Positions 32,141 to 34,584 of a stretch of 34,584 bases of DNA are shown here, piece by piece. A program made the position numbers and the translations under genes. Each line of letters begins with the position of its first letter. The stretch's first letter is position 1. Location: contig CACYSH010000042.1 in assembly GCA_902776945.1 (NCBI GenBank), positions 1 to 34,584 of the forward strand. The letters are read 5' to 3'. Below the pieces are notes generated by a model, which was given only the letters and a program-made list of their open reading frames with translations, was not told where the DNA came from and made no database searches. The stretch is from an uncultured Ruminococcus sp. (lineage in GTDB: Bacteria; Bacillota; Clostridia; Oscillospirales; Ruminococcaceae).

Positions 32141-34584
32141 ATGGCAAGAAAAATGAAAACCATGGACGGAAACAACGCTGCTGCATGGGCGTCCTACCCC
32201 TTTACAGAAGTCGCTGCGATCTACCCGATCACTCCGTCTTCCGTAATGGCTGAGGTGACCGACCAGTGGTCAGCCAAGGGTCAGACCAATATCTTCGGTA
32301 CTCCCGTAAAGGTTGCCGAGATGCAGTCCGAGGCAGGTGCTTCGGGTACCGTTCACGGCTCGCTCGCTGCGGGTGCGCTGACCACTACCTACACCGCTTC
32401 TCAGGGTCTGCTCCTCATGATCCCGAATATGTACAAGATCGCCGGCGAGCTGCTGCCCTGCGTTATCCACGTTTCGGCACGCTGCGTAGCCTCCCACGCT
32501 CTTAACATCTTCGGCGACCACTCCGACGTATATGCCTGCCGTCAGACCGGTTTTGCTATGCTCTGCTCGTCCAACCCCCAAGAGGTAATGGATCTCGGCA
32601 CCGTAGCTCACCTCTCGACCATCAAGGGAAGAGTTCCTTTCCTGCACTTCTTCGACGGCTTCCGCACCTCCCACGAGATCCAGAAGATCGAGACCTGGGA
32701 CAAGGCGGACGTTGCTGAAATGGTTGACATGGACGCTGTTCAGGAATTCAGAAACAGAGCTATCAACCCCGAGCATCCTCTGCTCCGCGGTACCGCTCAG
32801 AACAGCGACATCTTCTTCCAGGCTCGCGAGGCCTGCAACACCTACTACAACGCTATTCCCGGCGTAGTAGAGGAGTATATGAACAAGGTAAACGAGAAGA
32901 TCGGCACTAACTACAAGCTGTTCAACTACTACGGCGCTCCCGACGCTACTCATGTGATCGTAGCTATGGGTTCCGTATGCGACACTATCGAAGAGACTAT
33001 CGACTACCTCAACAAGAACGAAGGCACCCGTCTCGGTCTCGTAAAGGTAAGACTGTACAGACCTTTCTGCGCGGACAAGCTCATCGAGGCTCTCCCCGAC
33101 ACCGTAGAGCAGATCTCCGTTCTCGACAGAACCAAGGAACCCGGCTCTCTCGGCGAACCGCTGTGGCTCGACGTTGTTGCTGCTCTTAAGGGTACCAAGT
33201 TCCACGATGTTGTTGTTTCCAGCGGTCGTTACGGTCTGGGTTCGAAGGATACCACTCCTGCTCAGATCAAGGCTGTTTACTGGAACGCTTCCTGGAAGAA
33301 CACCTACAAGCCCAGATTCACTATCGGCATCAACGACGACGTTACCAATCTGTCGCTTGATTCCTCCGAGAAGATCGACACCGCTCCCGCAGGCACTACC
33401 TCCTGCAAGTTCTGGGGTCTCGGCGCTGACGGTACCGTTGGTGCTAACAAGAACTCTATCAAGATCATCGGCGACCACACCGATCTCTATGCTCAGGCTT
33501 ACTTTGCTTACGACTCCAAGAAGTCGGGCGGCGTAACTGTTTCTCATCTGAGATTCGGTAAGACACCGATCAAGTCTACCTACCTCATCAACATGGCTGA
33601 CTTCGTTGCCTGTCATAACGAGAGCTATATCGACAAGTATGACATCGTTTCCGACATCAAGCCCGGCGGAACCTTCCTGCTCAACTGCCAGTGGTCTGTT
33701 GAAGACCTTGACAAGCACCTCCCCGGACAGGTCAAGAGATATATCGCCGAGAACGACATCAAGTTCTATATCATCAACGGCGTTAAGATCGGTAAGGAGA
33801 TCGGTCTGGGCAACCGCATCAACACTGTTCTCCAGTCCGCATTCTTCAAGCTCGCCAACATCATTCCGCTGGAAGACGCTGTTAAGTATATGAAGGACGC
33901 TGCCACCGCTTCTTACTCCAAGAAGGGCGAGGCTATCGTTAAGATGAACCATGACGCTATCGACGCAGGCTATCAGCAGATCGTTGAGGTTAAGGTTCCC
34001 GCTAAGTGGAAGACCGCTAAGGACACCAAGATGGGCATGGATCCCGTTAAGGATAAGGACAAGGTTCTTGAGGACTTTGTAAACAATATCCAGATCCCCT
34101 GCAACGCTCAGAAGGGCGACACGCTGCCTGTTTCCACCTTCGTTCACATGGCGGACGGTACCTTCCCGCAGGGTTCCGCTGCGTTTGAAAAGCGCGGTAT
34201 CGCCGTTGACGTTCCCGCCTGGAACAACGCTAACTGCATTCAGTGCAACTTCTGCTCGTATGTATGTCCCCACGCTGTAATCAGACCTGTTATCATGACC
34301 GAGGAAGAGCTTGCCAAGGCTCCCGCTCTTGCTAAGGAGAAGGCTGTTGCCTGCACCGGTATGGCAGGTTACTACTTCGTAATGACCATGAGCGCTCTCG
34401 ACTGCACAGGCTGCGGCAGCTGCGTAAACGTATGCCCCGGCAAGAAGGGCGAGAAGGCTCTGTCCATGATGCCTCTTGAGACTCAGATCGCAGAGCAGGA
34501 AGTATTCAACTACGGTCTTAAACTCTCCGACAAGCCCGAGGTTCTTGAGAAGTTCAAGGAGACCACCGTTAAGGGTTCGCAGTT
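32141..34584 (+). CDS. nifJ: pyruvate:ferredoxin (flavodoxin) oxidoreductase, 5' part
   Basis: First 814 codons of a protein usually about 1180 residues long; it runs off the window. The enzyme oxidises pyruvate to acetyl-CoA and CO2 with ferredoxin as acceptor, central to anaerobic fermentation. Visible: pyruvate-binding domain I with YPITPSSVMAE, domain II, the linker PGSLGEPLWLDV, the gamma-type domain, and two 4Fe-4S motifs starting at Cys699 (CIQCNFCSYVCPH) and Cys755 (CTGCGSCVNVCPG). The C-terminal thiamine-diphosphate domain lies beyond the window. Codons are strongly biased (many GCT, GTT, AAG, ATC), as in highly expressed genes. The AAAGGA site is twelve bases before the ATG. Confidence 0.97.
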   Translation, partial: MARKMKTMDGNNAAAWASYPFTEVAAIYPITPSSVMAEVTDQWSAKGQTNIFGTPVKVAEMQSEAGASGTVHGSLAAGALTTTYTASQGLLLMIPNMYKIAGELLPCVIHVSARCVASHALNIFGDHSDVYACRQTGFAMLCSSNPQEVMDLGTVAHLSTIKGRVPFLHFFDGFRTSHEIQKIETWDKADVAEMVDMDAVQEFRNRAINPEHPLLRGTAQNSDIFFQAREACNTYYNAIPGVVEEYMNKVNEKIGTNYKLFNYYGAPDATHVIVAMGSVCDTIEETIDYLNKNEGTRLGLVKVRLYRPFCADKLIEALPDTVEQISVLDRTKEPGSLGEPLWLDVVAALKGTKFHDVVVSSGRYGLGSKDTTPAQIKAVYWNASWKNTYKPRFTIGINDDVTNLSLDSSEKIDTAPAGTTSCKFWGLGADGTVGANKNSIKIIGDHTDLYAQAYFAYDSKKSGGVTVSHLRFGKTPIKSTYLINMADFVACHNESYIDKYDIVSDIKPGGTFLLNCQWSVEDLDKHLPGQVKRYIAENDIKFYIINGVKIGKEIGLGNRINTVLQSAFFKLANIIPLEDAVKYMKDAATASYSKKGEAIVKMNHDAIDAGYQQIVEVKVPAKWKTAKDTKMGMDPVKDKDKVLEDFVNNIQIPCNAQKGDTLPVSTFVHMADGTFPQGSAAFEKRGIAVDVPAWNNANCIQCNFCSYVCPHAVIRPVIMTEEELAKAPALAKEKAVACTGMAGYYFVMTMSALDCTGCGSCVNVCPGKKGEKALSMMPLETQIAEQEVFNYGLKLSDKPEVLEKFKETTVKGSQ

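Noticed and set aside
32270..34273. A 667-codon open frame on the minus strand
   Set aside because: It lies wholly antisense to pyruvate:ferredoxin oxidoreductase and is low-complexity (Val/Leu/Ser/Asp). The strong codon bias of the real gene removes stops from the opposite strand.

Overview
The window looks like chromosomal DNA of an anaerobic, gut-type clostridium of the Oscillospiraceae (Ruminococcaceae), most likely Ruminococcus or a close relative. The evidence is a type I dockerin on a secreted leucine-rich-repeat protein (dockerins are the docking modules of cellulosomes), pyruvate:ferredoxin oxidoreductase, an EFR1-type ferredoxin-flavodoxin protein, AGGAGG-like ribosome binding sites, TTGACA/TATAAT promoters and Firmicutes-type MurC, LexA and GuaB. 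The genus is an inference from gene content. No rRNA, tRNA, CRISPR array, prophage or transposase gene was seen.

Layout. Bases 75-6612 are mostly minus strand: a HAD-like protein, a beta-carbonic anhydrase coupled to a membrane protein, a Cof-type HAD phosphatase with a repeat-derived tail, an NAD(P)-binding protein overlapping a small membrane protein, and an EFR1 protein followed by a 100-residue hypothetical. Bases 7125-8750 (plus) carry prmA and a PII-like small protein. Bases 9012-14052 (minus) carry the LRR-dockerin protein, an unknown 191-residue protein, a CPBP protease and metF. From a repeat-filled divergent promoter region at 14053-14672 the plus strand continues with murC, a LexA-like repressor, a zinc-ribbon/Arg-Pro-repeat/membrane protein and cardiolipin synthase. 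Bases 20091-28433 (minus) hold a type I pullulanase, a lipid-linked cluster (MraY-like, PssA, Psd), and YfhO followed by a Nudix hydrolase. Bases 29083-34584 hold a DUF6062 protein, guaB, a 63-residue minus-strand protein with its own promoter, and the first two thirds of pyruvate:ferredoxin oxidoreductase, which runs off the window.

How the genes relate. Several serve the envelope: MurC and the MraY-like protein (peptidoglycan precursors), PssA plus Psd (phosphatidylethanolamine), cardiolipin synthase and YfhO. Others are central metabolism (MetF, GuaB, PFOR, carbonic anhydrase, pullulanase). The LRR-dockerin protein links the cell to extracellular scaffolds.

The most unusual parts are these. 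(1) The LexA-like repressor keeps the DNA-binding domain and Ser nucleophile but has Pro-Gly instead of Ala-Gly at the cleavage site and Met instead of the catalytic Lys, so it should not self-cleave. (2) The intergenic spaces are filled with several interleaved families of small palindromic, non-coding elements: a hairpin family (GCACGAAC-N2/3-GTTCGTGC) whose stems change in compensating pairs; cassettes bounded by inverted TAAATGAGC; elements bounded by arrays of the heptamer AGTGAAT; and a 116-bp inverted-repeat element with a solo arm elsewhere. They sit between promoters, in leaders and against stop codons. (3) A zinc-ribbon protein carries a 36-residue tandem repeat in front of a single membrane segment.
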